From Streptomyces antioxidans (GTDB lineage Bacteria > Actinomycetota > Actinomycetes > Streptomycetales > Streptomycetaceae): a DNA stretch of 64,000 bases. How positions within the stretch are numbered: the first letter of the stretch is position 1; each line of letters starts with the position of its first letter. The notes under the pieces were generated by a model. The model was given only the letters and a program-made list of their open reading frames with translations, searched no databases and had not been told where the DNA came from. The position numbers and the translations under genes are program-made. Where the stretch lies: the NCBI RefSeq assembly GCF_000968685.2, contig NZ_LAKD02000102.1, positions 62,001 through 126,000 of the forward strand, given 5' to 3'. This document shows positions 50,639-60,002 of this stretch, one piece after another.

Positions 50639-51811
50639 ATGAGCAGCCAGACCCCTTCCCCAGGCCCTGTCCCGGCTTCCTCCGGAGGCGAGCGGCGGAA
50701 GCCGCGCGTCGCCGTCGTGTTCGGCGGCCGCAGCTCCGAGCACGCCATCTCGGTGGTCACCGCGGGCGCCGTGCTGCGCGCCATCGACCGCGAGAAGTAC
50801 GACGTGCTGCCGATCGGCATCACCACGGACGGCCGTTGGGCGCTGACCGCCGACGAGCCCGAGCGGATGGCCATCGCCAACCGCGAGCTGCCCAGCGTCG
50901 AACGGCTCGCCGAGTCCAGCGAGGGCTCGGTCGTCCTCCCGGTCGACCCGGGGAACCGCGAGGTCGTCTACAGCGAGCCGGGGGCGGTGCCCAAGGCGCT
51001 GGGCGACGTCGATGTCGTCTTCCCCATGCTGCACGGCCCGTACGGCGAGGACGGCACCCTCCAGGGACTGCTGGAGCTCTCCGGGGTGCCGTACGTGGGC
51101 GCCGGGGTGCTCGCCTCCGCCGTGGGCATGGACAAGGAGTACATGAAGCGGGTGTTCATCTCCTTCGGGCTGCCCGTCGGCCCGTACGAGGTGATCCGCC
51201 CCCGCGCCTGGGAGCAGGAACCTTCCGCCGCCCGCCGCAGGATCGTGGAGTTCGCCGAGGAGCACGGCTGGCCGCTCTTCGTGAAGCCCGCGCGCGCCGG
51301 CTCGTCCTTCGGCATCAGCAAGGTCGAGGGCCCGGCGGACCTGGACGCGGCCGTCGAGGAGGCCCGGCGCCACGACCCGAAGGTCATCGTGGAGGCGCTG
51401 CTGCGCGGCCGCGAGATCGAGTGCGGGGTGCTGGAGTACGAGGACGGGCCGCGCGCCAGCGTGCCCGCCGAGATCCCGCCGGTCTCCTCCCACGCCTTCT
51501 ACGACTTCGAGGCGAAGTACATCGACGCGGCGGACGGCATCGTGCCCGCGCCGCTGAGTGAGGAGCAGACCCGACGGGTCCAGGAGCTCGCGGTGGCCGC
51601 CTTCGAGGCGGCGTCCTGCGAGGGGCTGGTGCGGGCCGACTTCTTCCTGCTGGACAGCGGTGAGTTCGTGATCAACGAGATCAACACCATGCCCGGCTTC
51701 ACCCCGATCTCGATGTACCCGCGCATGTGGCAGGAAAGCGGTGTGAGCTACCCCGAGCTGGTGGACCGGCTGCTGGAGGCCGCGCTGCGCCGCTCGACGG
51801 GGCTGCGCTAG
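50639..51811 (+). CDS. ddlA: D-alanine--D-alanine ligase
   Basis: 390-residue ATP-grasp ligase joining two D-Ala for peptidoglycan precursors. VFGGRSSEHAISVVT (N-domain), MLHGPYGEDGTLQGLLE, ATP-binding PLFVKPARAGSSFGISKV, and FVINEINTMPGFTPISMYP with the metal-binding Glu/Asn. It is a Ddl of the usual D-Ala-D-Ala kind by its Tyr-containing YDFEAKY omega loop. Its 3' end is duplicated 53 nt downstream. Confidence 0.95.
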   Translation: MSSQTPSPGPVPASSGGERRKPRVAVVFGGRSSEHAISVVTAGAVLRAIDREKYDVLPIGITTDGRWALTADEPERMAIANRELPSVERLAESSEGSVVLPVDPGNREVVYSEPGAVPKALGDVDVVFPMLHGPYGEDGTLQGLLELSGVPYVGAGVLASAVGMDKEYMKRVFISFGLPVGPYEVIRPRAWEQEPSAARRRIVEFAEEHGWPLFVKPARAGSSFGISKVEGPADLDAAVEEARRHDPKVIVEALLRGREIECGVLEYEDGPRASVPAEIPPVSSHAFYDFEAKYIDAADGIVPAPLSEEQTRRVQELAVAAFEAASCEGLVRADFFLLDSGEFVINEINTMPGFTPISMYPRMWQESGVSYPELVDRLLEAALRRSTGLR

Positions 51812-51864
51812 CGGGACGGCGGCGGCGGTCGTACGGCGGCGCCAGCCGTACGGGGCTGCGCTAG
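51797..51864. repeat. Duplicated ddlA 3' end
   Basis: ACGGGGCTGCGCTAG at 51797-51811 (with the ddlA stop) and again at 51850-51864, where it overlaps the stop of the convergent lipoprotein gene. Confidence 0.8.
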
Positions 51865-52358
51865 GCCACGCCCTTCGGGACCGACTTCTTGACGGCGCGG
51901 GCGAGGTCGAGTAGGGGGTTGACCTCGGGGGAGTACTTCCGGGGCACGGTCACCTCGACATAGGCCCGGCGCAGTACGGTGGTGAAGCGGTAGCCATCGT
52001 CCCGCTTCTCCGGGAGCCACTCGACGCCGTTCACCTCGGCCGACGCGGTCTTGGAGCCCATCGCCTCCGGCCGGGGGACCCCGCAGCGCAGCTGCACGGC
52101 GGGGTCCCCCCACACGGCCGTGTAGTCCGAGGAGGGGTCGGCGGTGCCCCGCTTCAGCCCGTTCACGGCGTCGGGCAGTTCCTTGTGCAGCGTCCGGCAC
52201 ATCGCGGCGGCTCGTGGGGCCGGGCTGGGAACCGCGGACGCCTTGGTGTCGTCGGAGTCCCCGGTGAAGGAACACCCGGCCACCGGCATCAGGGCCAGGG
52301 CCGCCGCGGCGGACAGCGGGACGAGCCGTCGAGTGGGATTACGGTATGCGGAATTCAC
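51861..52358 (-). CDS. Lipoprotein, DUF3515 family
   Basis: 165 residues. Signal peptide with lipobox MPVAGC (Cys-29), so membrane-anchored outside. The rest is the DUF3515 domain (CRTLHKELPDAVNGLKR, then AVQLRCGVPRPEAMG, two conserved Cys that could pair). No known activity. It lies beside ddlA in Streptomyces, so an envelope role is plausible but unproven. Confidence 0.82.
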   Translation of the reverse strand: MNSAYRNPTRRLVPLSAAAALALMPVAGCSFTGDSDDTKASAVPSPAPRAAAMCRTLHKELPDAVNGLKRGTADPSSDYTAVWGDPAVQLRCGVPRPEAMGSKTASAEVNGVEWLPEKRDDGYRFTTVLRRAYVEVTVPRKYSPEVNPLLDLARAVKKSVPKGVA

Positions 52359-52378
52359 CGGGCGATCATACGGGGGAG

Positions 52379-52612
52379 CTAGAGATGGACGACCGGGCAG
52401 GTCAGGGTTCGGGTGATCCCTTCCACTTGCTGGACTTTCGCGACCACCATGCGGCCGAGCTCATCGACCGTGTCGGCCTGGGCCCGCACGATCACGTCGT
52501 AGGGACCCGTCACGTCCTCCGCCTGTATCACCCCGGGAAGTTTGGTGATGATGTCGGCCACGGTCGAGGCCCTGCCGACCTCGGTCTGGATCAGGATGTA
52601 CGCCTGTACCAC
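52379..52612 (-). CDS. Lrp/AsnC ligand-binding-domain protein, no DNA-binding domain
   Basis: 77 residues consisting only of the RAM effector fold: VQAYILIQTEVGRAS, GVIQAEDVTGPYDVIVRAQA, and a final strand. There is no helix-turn-helix. GTG 52612 directly follows GGAGGTTCC, an excellent ribosome site, so the longer open frame upstream is not used. Stand-alone RAM proteins may bind amino acids or modulate Lrp partners; function unknown here. Confidence 0.82.
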   Translation of the reverse strand: MVQAYILIQTEVGRASTVADIITKLPGVIQAEDVTGPYDVIVRAQADTVDELGRMVVAKVQQVEGITRTLTCPVVHL

Positions 52613-52748
52613 GGAACCTCCAGGGCGGCTACGAGGATCATGTGGAAAGAAGGGACGCCACGGTACCGCGTCGCCATGCGGCGCGGGGAGACCCGCGCGG
52701 GGAGCGCGGCGCGGCGGTAAGTGTTCACGAGCACGAAGGGGCGATGGG

Positions 52749-53717
52749 ATGAAGGGCACCGTGGGCGAGTTGGGGGAGTTCGGGCTCATCAGAGAGCTCA
52801 CCTCCCGGCTCACCACCACCCCGGCGGTGAGGTTGGGGCCCGGTGACGACGCCGCGGTCGTGGCTGCGCCCGACCGGAGGGTCGTGGCCAGTACGGACGT
52901 CCTGCTGGAGGGCAGGCACTTTCGCCGTGACTGGTCCACCGCCTATGACGTCGGCCGTAAGGCGGCGGCCCAGAACCTGGCCGACATCGCGGCCATGGGC
53001 GCCGTGCCGACCGCCCTGCTGCTCGGTCTGGTGGTCCCCGCCGATCTGCCGGTGACCTGGCCGGCCGAGCTGATGGACGGCATCCGGGACGAATGCCAGG
53101 TCGCGGGCGCGGCCGTGGTGGGCGGTGACGTCGTGCGCGGGGACACCATCACCGTCGCCATCACCGCCCTGGGCGATCTGCGCAACCACGAGCCGGTCAC
53201 CCGATCCGGTGCCCAGCCCGGGGACGTCGTCGCCGTCACCGGGTGGCTGGGCTGGTCGGCCGCCGGACACGCGGTGCTCTCGCGCGGCTTCCGCTCGCCG
53301 CGGGCCTTCGTCGAGGCGCACCGGCGGCCGGAGCCGCCGTATCACGCCGGTCCCGCCGCCGCCGGGCTCGGCGCGACCGCGATGACCGATGTGAGCGACG
53401 GGCTGGTGGCCGACCTCGGGCACATCGCTGAGGCCAGCAAGGTCCGCATCGATCTGCGCTCGGCGGACATCGACGTCCCCGCGCAGATGTCGGACATCGG
53501 GCAGGCGGTGGGCGTCGATCCGCTCCAGTGGGTGCTCAGCGGGGGAGAGGACCACGCGATCGTGGCCACCTTCCCGCCCGACGCCAAGCTTCCGGCCCGC
53601 TGGAAGGTGATCGGCGAGGTGCTCAACCCCTCGGCGCTGCCGCAGGTGACGGTGGACGGCGCCCCGTGGTCACACGGGGGCTGGGACCACTTCGGAGACG
53701 GCAAGAGCGCCGACTGA
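52749..53717 (+). CDS. thiL: Thiamine-monophosphate kinase
   Basis: 322 residues, PurM/ThiL-type ATP enzyme phosphorylating thiamine monophosphate to the active diphosphate. GPGDDAAVV, STDVLLEGRHF, NLADIAAMGAVP and TDVSDGLVADLGHI carry the metal and ATP residues. ATG 52749 follows GAAGGGGCGATGG. thiD lies 116 nt downstream. Confidence 0.94.
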   Translation: MKGTVGELGEFGLIRELTSRLTTTPAVRLGPGDDAAVVAAPDRRVVASTDVLLEGRHFRRDWSTAYDVGRKAAAQNLADIAAMGAVPTALLLGLVVPADLPVTWPAELMDGIRDECQVAGAAVVGGDVVRGDTITVAITALGDLRNHEPVTRSGAQPGDVVAVTGWLGWSAAGHAVLSRGFRSPRAFVEAHRRPEPPYHAGPAAAGLGATAMTDVSDGLVADLGHIAEASKVRIDLRSADIDVPAQMSDIGQAVGVDPLQWVLSGGEDHAIVATFPPDAKLPARWKVIGEVLNPSALPQVTVDGAPWSHGGWDHFGDGKSAD

Positions 53718-53833
53718 CGGTGCCGGGTGGCGGTGCCGGGCGACGGTGCGGTGTGGCGGTAAGGGCGCCGAGCGATCCGTAAGGGCGTGGGGGACGTTCG
53801 GGGGCGCCGGGGGCGCCGAGTAGATTCGGTGCC

Positions 53834-54673
53834 ATGGCTGTACCTCCCCGCGTCCCCCGCCCCGCCCATGACGGCTCGGCGCCCGTGCGCGTCCTCACCG
53901 TCGCCGGATCGGACTCCGGTGGCGGTGCGGGCATCCAGGCCGACCTGAAGGCCATGCTGGCCCTGGGCGCCCACGGCATGAGCGTGATCACCGCGGTGAC
54001 GGCGCAGAACTCCCTGGGCGTCCAGGGTGCCTGGGAGCTGCCCGCCGAGGCCGTACGGGCCCAGTTCCACAGCGTGGCCGACGACATCGGCGTCCAGGCG
54101 GTCAAGACCGGCATGCTGGCGACCGCCGAACTGGTCGAGACCGTCGCCGCGCTGCTCGCGGACCTCACCGCGCCCGTGGTCGTCGATCCGGTCGGCGTCT
54201 CCAAGCACGGTGACCCGCTGCTGGCCGCCGAGGCGCTCGACGCGGTCCGTACGAAGCTGCTGCCGATCGCGGCCGTCGCCACGCCCAACCTGGACGAGGT
54301 GGCCCAGCTCACCGGCGTCCGCGTGGAGTCGGAGGAGGGCCAGCGCCGGGCGGCCGGGGCGGTACTGGGCCACGGCCCGCGCTGGGCGCTGATCAAGGGC
54401 GGCCATCTGCCCGGCGGCGACGCGGTGGACCTGCTCACCGACGGCACCGAGGAGCACTGGCTGCGGGCGCCGCGCCAGGACAACCGCCATACGCACGGCA
54501 CGGGATGCACCCTCGCCGCCGCCATCGCCACGTATCTGGCGGGCGGCTACGAGGTCCCTGAGGCCGTCACGGCGGCCAAGGACTACGTCACGGGCGCCAT
54601 CGCGGCGGGCTTCCCCCTGGGCACGGGCATCGGCCCGGTCGACCACGGATGGCTGTCGGAGCGGACCGGCTGA
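53834..54673 (+). CDS. thiD: Hydroxymethylpyrimidine/phosphomethylpyrimidine kinase
   Basis: 279-residue ribokinase-like enzyme phosphorylating HMP twice for thiamine synthesis. Substrate motif VAGSDSGGGAGIQADLKA, KTGMLATAELVE, VVDPVGVSKHGDPLL and anion hole HTHGTGCTLAAAIA with the catalytic Cys-containing GTGC loop. A TAGATT box (53821-53826) ends 7 nt before the ATG; the transcript may be leaderless. Confidence 0.94.
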   Translation: MAVPPRVPRPAHDGSAPVRVLTVAGSDSGGGAGIQADLKAMLALGAHGMSVITAVTAQNSLGVQGAWELPAEAVRAQFHSVADDIGVQAVKTGMLATAELVETVAALLADLTAPVVVDPVGVSKHGDPLLAAEALDAVRTKLLPIAAVATPNLDEVAQLTGVRVESEEGQRRAAGAVLGHGPRWALIKGGHLPGGDAVDLLTDGTEEHWLRAPRQDNRHTHGTGCTLAAAIATYLAGGYEVPEAVTAAKDYVTGAIAAGFPLGTGIGPVDHGWLSERTG

Positions 54674-54684
54674 GGGCACGCGAA

Positions 54685-54715
54685 AGGCCGGTCCACTTCG
54701 GTGGTGGACCGGCCT
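54685..54715. terminator. Bidirectional terminator between thiD and rpmB
   Basis: Perfect 12-bp stem AGGCCGGTCCAC/GTGGACCGGCCT, 7-nt loop, between convergent genes. Confidence 0.8.
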
Positions 54716-54733
54716 GGGCGTACCGGATCCCGC

Positions 54734-54919
54734 TTAGCGCGAAACCTTGCCGGCCTTGATGCACGAAGTGCAGACGTTGAGCCGCTTCGGGGTACGACCG
54801 ACCACAGCGCGCACCGTCTGGATGTTGGGGTTCCAACGACGGCGGGTGCGGCGGTGCGAGTGCGAGATGTTGTTGCCGAAGCCCGGCCCCTTGCCGCAGA
54901 CGTCGCAGTTGGCAGCCAC
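54734..54919 (-). CDS. rpmB: 50S ribosomal protein L28
   Basis: 61 residues. It keeps the zinc-ribbon cysteines (CDVCGKGPGFG and LNVCTSC), the C+ form; zinc-independent copies sit elsewhere under Zur control in Streptomyces. SHRRTRRRWNPNIQ is the RNA-binding signature. Monocistronic on the minus strand. Confidence 0.97.
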   Translation of the reverse strand: MAANCDVCGKGPGFGNNISHSHRRTRRRWNPNIQTVRAVVGRTPKRLNVCTSCIKAGKVSR

Positions 54920-55185
54920 GGGTTACTCCAAAGACGGGTCGCCCTCGCTTCCCGCGAGGAGACAGGACACTGAACGGATGCCCCCGGACGTTGCCTGGAT
55001 CGCGGAGATTCGGCGGCGCCTGGGGGGAATGGCCCGATTCGCATCGGGCAACCGGAGCAGCATACAACGGCCACTCCCGTACAACGAAACTATCATGGCT
55101 GCCCCGGCACCCGCCGAGGGCGGCGGCTACCCTGCGATGACGCGATGCCCGCCCCCGCCCCCGCAGCCTCCGAGGAGGACCTTTC

Positions 55186-56955
55186 GTGCCGCACACGCTC
55201 GACGCCGATGCGGTACGGACCTGGTGCGGGCTCGCCCTCGATGCACTGGGCCGGGCCCGGGCGGACATCGACGCGATCAACGTCTATCCGGTCGCTGACG
55301 GGGACACCGGCACCAATCTGTATCTGACCGTCGAGTCCGCCGCCCGGGCCGTCGACGCCGCCTTCGACGGCCACGCGACCTCGGCCGCCGCGTCCCGCCC
55401 CACCCTCGCCGATGTGGTGCGCGCCATGGCCCACGGCGCGCTGATCGGCGCGCGGGGCAACTCCGGCACGATCCTGGCGCAGCTGCTGCGCGGTATGGCG
55501 GACGTCCTGGCCGACGGCCCACCGGAGGCGGACCCGGGTGCGGGCGAGGCGGACGGGCTGCGGCGGGCGCTGCGCCGCGCGGTCGACCTCGCCTACCTGG
55601 CCGTCGCGCACCCCGTCGAAGGCACCGTCCTTACGGTCGCCGTGGCCGCCGCGGAGAGCGCGGAAGCGGAACAGGCCACGGGCGACGCCACGGCCGACGT
55701 CGCCGCGGTGGCCCGCGCCGCGTACGAGGGCGCCCGTACGGCGCTCCAGGCCACCCCCGGCCAGCTCGACGTCCTCGCCCGCGCGGGGGTGGTCGACGCG
55801 GGCGGCTACGGCCTGGTGACCGTCCTCGGCGGGCTCGCCCAGGCCCTGTCGGGCGAGGCCCCCGCGGCGCTCGCCCCGGCCCGCCCCGGCCGTGACGCCC
55901 TGGTGCCCACGGGGACGGGCGGGCAGGACCTGGCGGGCTGCTCCGCCGATGACGCCCCGGACGGCGGGCCCGCCTTCGAGGTGATCTACCTCCTGGAGAC
56001 CGACGACACCGCCGTGGCCGCCCTGAGGGAGCGGCTGGACGCCCTCGGAGACTCCCTGGTGGTCGTCGGCGGCGACGGCCTGTGGAACGTCCACGTCCAT
56101 GTGGACGACGCGGGGGCGGCCGTGGAGGCGGGCATCCAGGCCGGGCGCCCGTACCGCATCCGGATCACCCACTTCGACGGCGCCGCCATCCGTAAGGCGG
56201 ATCCGGGCGGCCCGGACCGCACGGGCCCGGCCATCGTCCTGCCGGACCAGTCCGGCGCCCAGGGCCCCGCGGGCGGCCCGCGCGCCGAGCGCGTGCCCCG
56301 TGCCGTGGTGGCCGTCGTCCCCGGTGACGGGCTGGCCGCGCTGTGCGCCGAGGCGGGCGCGACCGCGGTCGCCACCCGCCCCGGGGAGCCGCCCGCCAGC
56401 GGTGAGCTGGTGGAAGCGGTCCGCCGGGCCCATGCCCGGGAGGTCGTGCTGCTGCCGAACGACACCGCGCTGCACCACACGGCGGCCGCGGCGGCGGCCC
56501 AGTCCCGCACCGAGGGCGTACGGGTCGCGGTGATCCCCACCCGTTCCGCCGTCCAGGGCATCGCCGCGCTCGCCGTCCACGAGCCCGGCCGCAGCTTCGA
56601 CGAGGACGTGGTCGCCATGACCTCGGCCGCGGGCGCCACCCGCTACGCGGAACTGGCCGTCGCCGAGCGCCAGTCCTGGACCATGGCCGGGGTGTGCCAG
56701 GCCGGGGACGTCCTGGGCATGATCGACGGCGATGTGGCGGTGATCGGTTCGGAACTGGCCGCGACCGCGGAGACGGTGCTGGACCGGATGCTGGCGTCGG
56801 GCGGCGAGATGGTCACGCTGGTGCTGGGCGCGGGCCTCCCGGACGAGGTCGCCGAACGGCTGGAGCGGCATGTGCGGGAGGGGCACTTCGCCGTCGACAC
56901 GGTCGTCTACCACGGTGGTCAGCCCACCGCGCCGCTGATCATAGGCATCGAATGA
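55186..56955 (+). CDS. DAK2/DegV-type kinase, FakA-like
   Basis: 589 residues. The N-terminal DAK2 (DhaL) ATP domain has NVYPVADGDTGTNLYLT with the Mg-binding aspartates and GARGNSGTILAQLLRG; the middle and C-terminal parts match the YloV/FakA fold, which delivers phosphate to a fatty-acid-carrying FakB. It may phosphorylate fatty acids; no fakB gene is near. GTG 55186 follows GAGGAC. Its position before recG is conserved in many Gram-positives. Confidence 0.88.
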   Translation: MPHTLDADAVRTWCGLALDALGRARADIDAINVYPVADGDTGTNLYLTVESAARAVDAAFDGHATSAAASRPTLADVVRAMAHGALIGARGNSGTILAQLLRGMADVLADGPPEADPGAGEADGLRRALRRAVDLAYLAVAHPVEGTVLTVAVAAAESAEAEQATGDATADVAAVARAAYEGARTALQATPGQLDVLARAGVVDAGGYGLVTVLGGLAQALSGEAPAALAPARPGRDALVPTGTGGQDLAGCSADDAPDGGPAFEVIYLLETDDTAVAALRERLDALGDSLVVVGGDGLWNVHVHVDDAGAAVEAGIQAGRPYRIRITHFDGAAIRKADPGGPDRTGPAIVLPDQSGAQGPAGGPRAERVPRAVVAVVPGDGLAALCAEAGATAVATRPGEPPASGELVEAVRRAHAREVVLLPNDTALHHTAAAAAAQSRTEGVRVAVIPTRSAVQGIAALAVHEPGRSFDEDVVAMTSAAGATRYAELAVAERQSWTMAGVCQAGDVLGMIDGDVAVIGSELAATAETVLDRMLASGGEMVTLVLGAGLPDEVAERLERHVREGHFAVDTVVYHGGQPTAPLIIGIE

Positions 56956-56985
56956 GCCCGGCCGCGCAGAGCTGAGCCCGGCCGC
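56953..56985 (+). repeat. Duplicated stop region of the FakA-like gene
   Basis: TGAGCCCGGCCGC at 56953-56965 (stop codon included) and 56973-56985, period 20. Confidence 0.7.
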
Positions 56986-57056
56986 TCGGTGCGCCCCCCG
57001 CTGAATCACCCCGCTCGTCAGCCCCGATTGTCACCCCCGTGGTGTGCAATGGACGG

Positions 57057-59261
57057 GTGCCCGTGCTGGATGAACCCCTGAAGAAGGTCCTGGGCGGCAA
57101 CACCGCGAAGGTGATGGCCGACCATCTCGACCTGCACACCGTCGGCGACCTGCTGCACCACTACCCGCGGCGGTACGCGGAGCGCGGTGAGCTGACCCGG
57201 CTGTCCGACCTGCCCCTGGACGAGCACGTGACCGTGGTGGCGCAGGTCGCCGACGCCCGGGTGCACACCTTCAACGGCGGCCGGGGCCGACGGCTGGAGG
57301 TCACCATCACCGACGGCAGCGGCCGTCTCCAGCTGGTCTTCTTCGGCAAGGGCGTCCACAAGCCGCGCACCGAGCTCCAGCCCGGCACCCGCGCGATGTT
57401 CGCCGGGAAGGTCTCGGTCTTCAACCGCAAGCGGCAGCTGGCCCACCCGGAGTTCAAGACGCTGGGCGCGGGGAGCGGCGCGGACGCCGTGGAGGCGTTC
57501 GCCAATCAGCTGCTGCCGCTGTACCCGGCGTGTAAGCAGATGGAGTCCTGGCAGATCCAGCAGGCCGTGGACACCGTGCTCGGCCCGGCGGGGCACGAGG
57601 AGTCCGCGCTGGCCGGGCTGATCGACCCGCTGCCCGAGAGCCTGCGCGAGGGCCGGGGGCTGGCCACGCTCCCCGAGGCGCTGCGCAAGATCCACCGACC
57701 GGGCACCAAGGGCGACATCGCGACGGCCCGGGACCGGCTGAAGTGGGACGAGGCGTTCGTGCTGCAGGTGGCGCTCGCCCGGCGGCGGCAGGCCGACGCC
57801 CAGCTGCCCGCGGCGCCCCGCAAGCCAGTCCCGGACGGGCTGCTGACCGCCTTCGACGCCCGGCTGCCGTTCACCCTCACCGAGGGCCAGCGCAGGGTCA
57901 GCCAGGAGATCTTCGCCGACCTCGCCACCGACCACCCGATGCACCGGCTGCTCCAGGGCGAGGTCGGCTCGGGCAAGACCATGGTCGCGCTGCGCGCGAT
58001 GCTCGGCGTCGTGGACGCCGGGGGACAGGCGGCGATGCTCGCGCCCACCGAAGTGCTCGCCCAGCAGCACCACCGGTCGATCACCGAGATGATGGGCGAG
58101 CTGGCCGAGGGCGGGATGCTCGGCGGCGCCGAGCAGGGCACCAAGGTGGTGCTGCTCACCGGCTCCATGGGTGCCGCGGCCCGCCGTCAGGCGCTGCTGG
58201 ACCTGGTCACCGGCGAGGCCGGGATCGTGATCGGCACCCATGCCCTGATCGAGGACAAGGTCCAGTTCCACGATCTGGGCCTGGTGGTCGTGGACGAGCA
58301 GCACCGGTTCGGGGTGGAGCAGCGCGACGCCCTGCGCTCCAAGGGCAAGCAGCCCCCGCATCTGCTGGTGATGACGGCCACACCGATCCCGCGCACCGTC
58401 GCCATGACCGTCTTCGGCGACCTGGAGACCTCCGTCCTGGACCAGCTGCCCTCGGGCCGCTCCCCGATCGCCTCCCACGTGGTGCCCGCCAAGGACAAGC
58501 CGCACTTCCTGGCCCGCGCCTGGGAGCGGGTGCGCGAGGAGGTGGCCGCGGGTCACCAGGGCTATGTGGTGTGCCCGCGGATCGGGGACGAGGAGGACGA
58601 GTCCGGGGCCGCGAAGGAGAAGTCCGCCGAGGGCGAGGCCGAGAAGCGCCCGCCGCTGGCCGTCGTCGACGTCGCGGAGCAGCTTGTGAAGGGCCCGCTG
58701 AGCGATCTGCGGGTGGAGGTGCTGCACGGGCGGATGCAGCCGGAGGCCAAGGACGAGGTGATGCGCCGCTTCGCCGCGGGCGAGGTGGACGTCCTGGTCG
58801 CCACGACCGTCATCGAGGTCGGTGTGAACGTCCCCAACGCCACCGCCATGGTGATCATGGATGCCGACCGCTTCGGCGTCTCCCAACTGCACCAGCTGCG
58901 CGGCCGGGTCGGCCGGGGCTCGGCCGCCGGGCTCTGTCTGCTGGTGACCGACGCGCCCGAGGGCAGCCCCGCCCGGGGGCGGCTGGGCGCGGTCGCGGCC
59001 ACGCTCGACGGCTTCGAGCTGTCCCGGATCGACCTGGAGCAGCGCCGGGAGGGCGATGTGCTCGGCCAGGCCCAGTCCGGGGTCCGCTCCTCGCTGCGGG
59101 TGCTCGCCGTCATCGACGACGAGGAGGTCATCGCGGCGGCCCGGGAGGAGGCCACCGCCATCGTGGCCGCCGACCCGGAGCTGGCCGGATACCCGCAGCT
59201 GCGCACCGCGCTTGACGCCCTGCTGGACAAGGAGCGCGCGGAATTCCTCGACAAGGGCTGA
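57057..59261 (+). CDS. recG: ATP-dependent DNA helicase RecG
   Basis: About 734 residues; fork-reversal helicase for stalled replication and Holliday junctions. N-terminal wedge OB domain (VVAQVADARVHTFNGGRGRR), Walker A GEVGSGKT (about residue 303), DEQH box VVVDEQHRFGVEQR, motif III TATPIPRT, motif V TTVIEVGVNVPNA and motif VI QLRGRVGRG. The start is uncertain: GTG 57057 fits best, GTG 57039 also possible; no ribosome site. Confidence 0.95.
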   Translation: MPVLDEPLKKVLGGNTAKVMADHLDLHTVGDLLHHYPRRYAERGELTRLSDLPLDEHVTVVAQVADARVHTFNGGRGRRLEVTITDGSGRLQLVFFGKGVHKPRTELQPGTRAMFAGKVSVFNRKRQLAHPEFKTLGAGSGADAVEAFANQLLPLYPACKQMESWQIQQAVDTVLGPAGHEESALAGLIDPLPESLREGRGLATLPEALRKIHRPGTKGDIATARDRLKWDEAFVLQVALARRRQADAQLPAAPRKPVPDGLLTAFDARLPFTLTEGQRRVSQEIFADLATDHPMHRLLQGEVGSGKTMVALRAMLGVVDAGGQAAMLAPTEVLAQQHHRSITEMMGELAEGGMLGGAEQGTKVVLLTGSMGAAARRQALLDLVTGEAGIVIGTHALIEDKVQFHDLGLVVVDEQHRFGVEQRDALRSKGKQPPHLLVMTATPIPRTVAMTVFGDLETSVLDQLPSGRSPIASHVVPAKDKPHFLARAWERVREEVAAGHQGYVVCPRIGDEEDESGAAKEKSAEGEAEKRPPLAVVDVAEQLVKGPLSDLRVEVLHGRMQPEAKDEVMRRFAAGEVDVLVATTVIEVGVNVPNATAMVIMDADRFGVSQLHQLRGRVGRGSAAGLCLLVTDAPEGSPARGRLGAVAATLDGFELSRIDLEQRREGDVLGQAQSGVRSSLRVLAVIDDEEVIAAAREEATAIVAADPELAGYPQLRTALDALLDKERAEFLDKG

Positions 59262-59294
59262 GCCCGGCGGCTCGGCGAGGGCTGAGCCGCGCGA
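59247..59294 (+). repeat. Tandem duplication of the recG 3' end
   Basis: 24-bp units 59247-59270 and 59271-59294 share CTCGRCRAGGGCTGAGCC; the first includes the recG stop. Confidence 0.8.
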
Positions 59295-59414
59295 AAGGCC
59301 CGCGCCCGGCCGCCCCCGCCGCCCCCGTACGCCATATCGTGGAGATGCGGCGGCCCCGCCCGGACGGGCCCGGGGCGCCGCTGCCCCGACCACCGTGAAG
59401 GACGGCCCCCACCC

Positions 59415-60002
59415 ATGACCCGCGTGATCGCCGGAGCGGCCGGCGGCCGCCGCCTGGCCGTGCCGCCGGGAAACGGCACCCGACCCACCTCGGACCGGGC
59501 GCGCGAGGGCCTGTTCTCCACCTGGGAGTCGCTGCTCGGCTCGCTGGACGGGGCCCGCGTCCTGGATCTGTACGGCGGCTCCGGCGCGGTCGGCCTGGAG
59601 GCGCTGTCCCGGGGCGCCGCCCACACGCTGCTGGTGGAGTCCGACCCGCGGGCGGCCCGCACGATCCGTCAGAACGTCCGCACCCTCGGGCTGCCCGGTG
59701 CGGAGCTGCGCACGGGCAAGGCCGAACAGACCATCACCGGACCGGCCCCCGACACCGGCCCGTACGACGTCGTTTTCCTGGATCCGCCCTACGCGGTCAG
59801 CGACGACCAACTCCGCGAGATACTCCTCACACTCCTGGGGAAGGGCTGGCTCGCGCCCCGCGCGCTGGCCACCGTTGAGCGGAGCACACGAGGTGGGGAG
59901 TTCGTGTGGCCTGCCGGATTCGAGGGGCTTAGGGCCCGTCGCTACGGCGAGGGCACGCTTTGGTACGGTCACGCCGCCTCGACGTGCGAGAACGCGTCAT
60001 GA
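59415..60002 (+). CDS. rsmD: 16S rRNA (guanine966-N2)-methyltransferase
   Basis: 195 residues, SAM-dependent. SAM motif LDLYGGSGAVGLEALSRG and catalytic DPPY (VFLDPPYAV) fit RsmD, as does the N-terminal RVIAGAAGGRRL and RPTSDRAREGLF. The stop overlaps the coaD start (ATGA); the RsmD-CoaD pairing is widespread. Confidence 0.94.
   Translation: MTRVIAGAAGGRRLAVPPGNGTRPTSDRAREGLFSTWESLLGSLDGARVLDLYGGSGAVGLEALSRGAAHTLLVESDPRAARTIRQNVRTLGLPGAELRTGKAEQTITGPAPDTGPYDVVFLDPPYAVSDDQLREILLTLLGKGWLAPRALATVERSTRGGEFVWPAGFEGLRARRYGEGTLWYGHAASTCENAS

Noticed and set aside
52542..52748. 69-codon N-terminal extension of ThiL
   Set aside because: It runs antisense through the Lrp-domain gene and its promoter; ATG 52749 has a good ribosome site and matches the family start.
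54920..55185. Riboswitch before rpmB or the FakA-like gene
   Set aside because: No recognisable conserved core or terminator pair; ordinary divergent promoter region.
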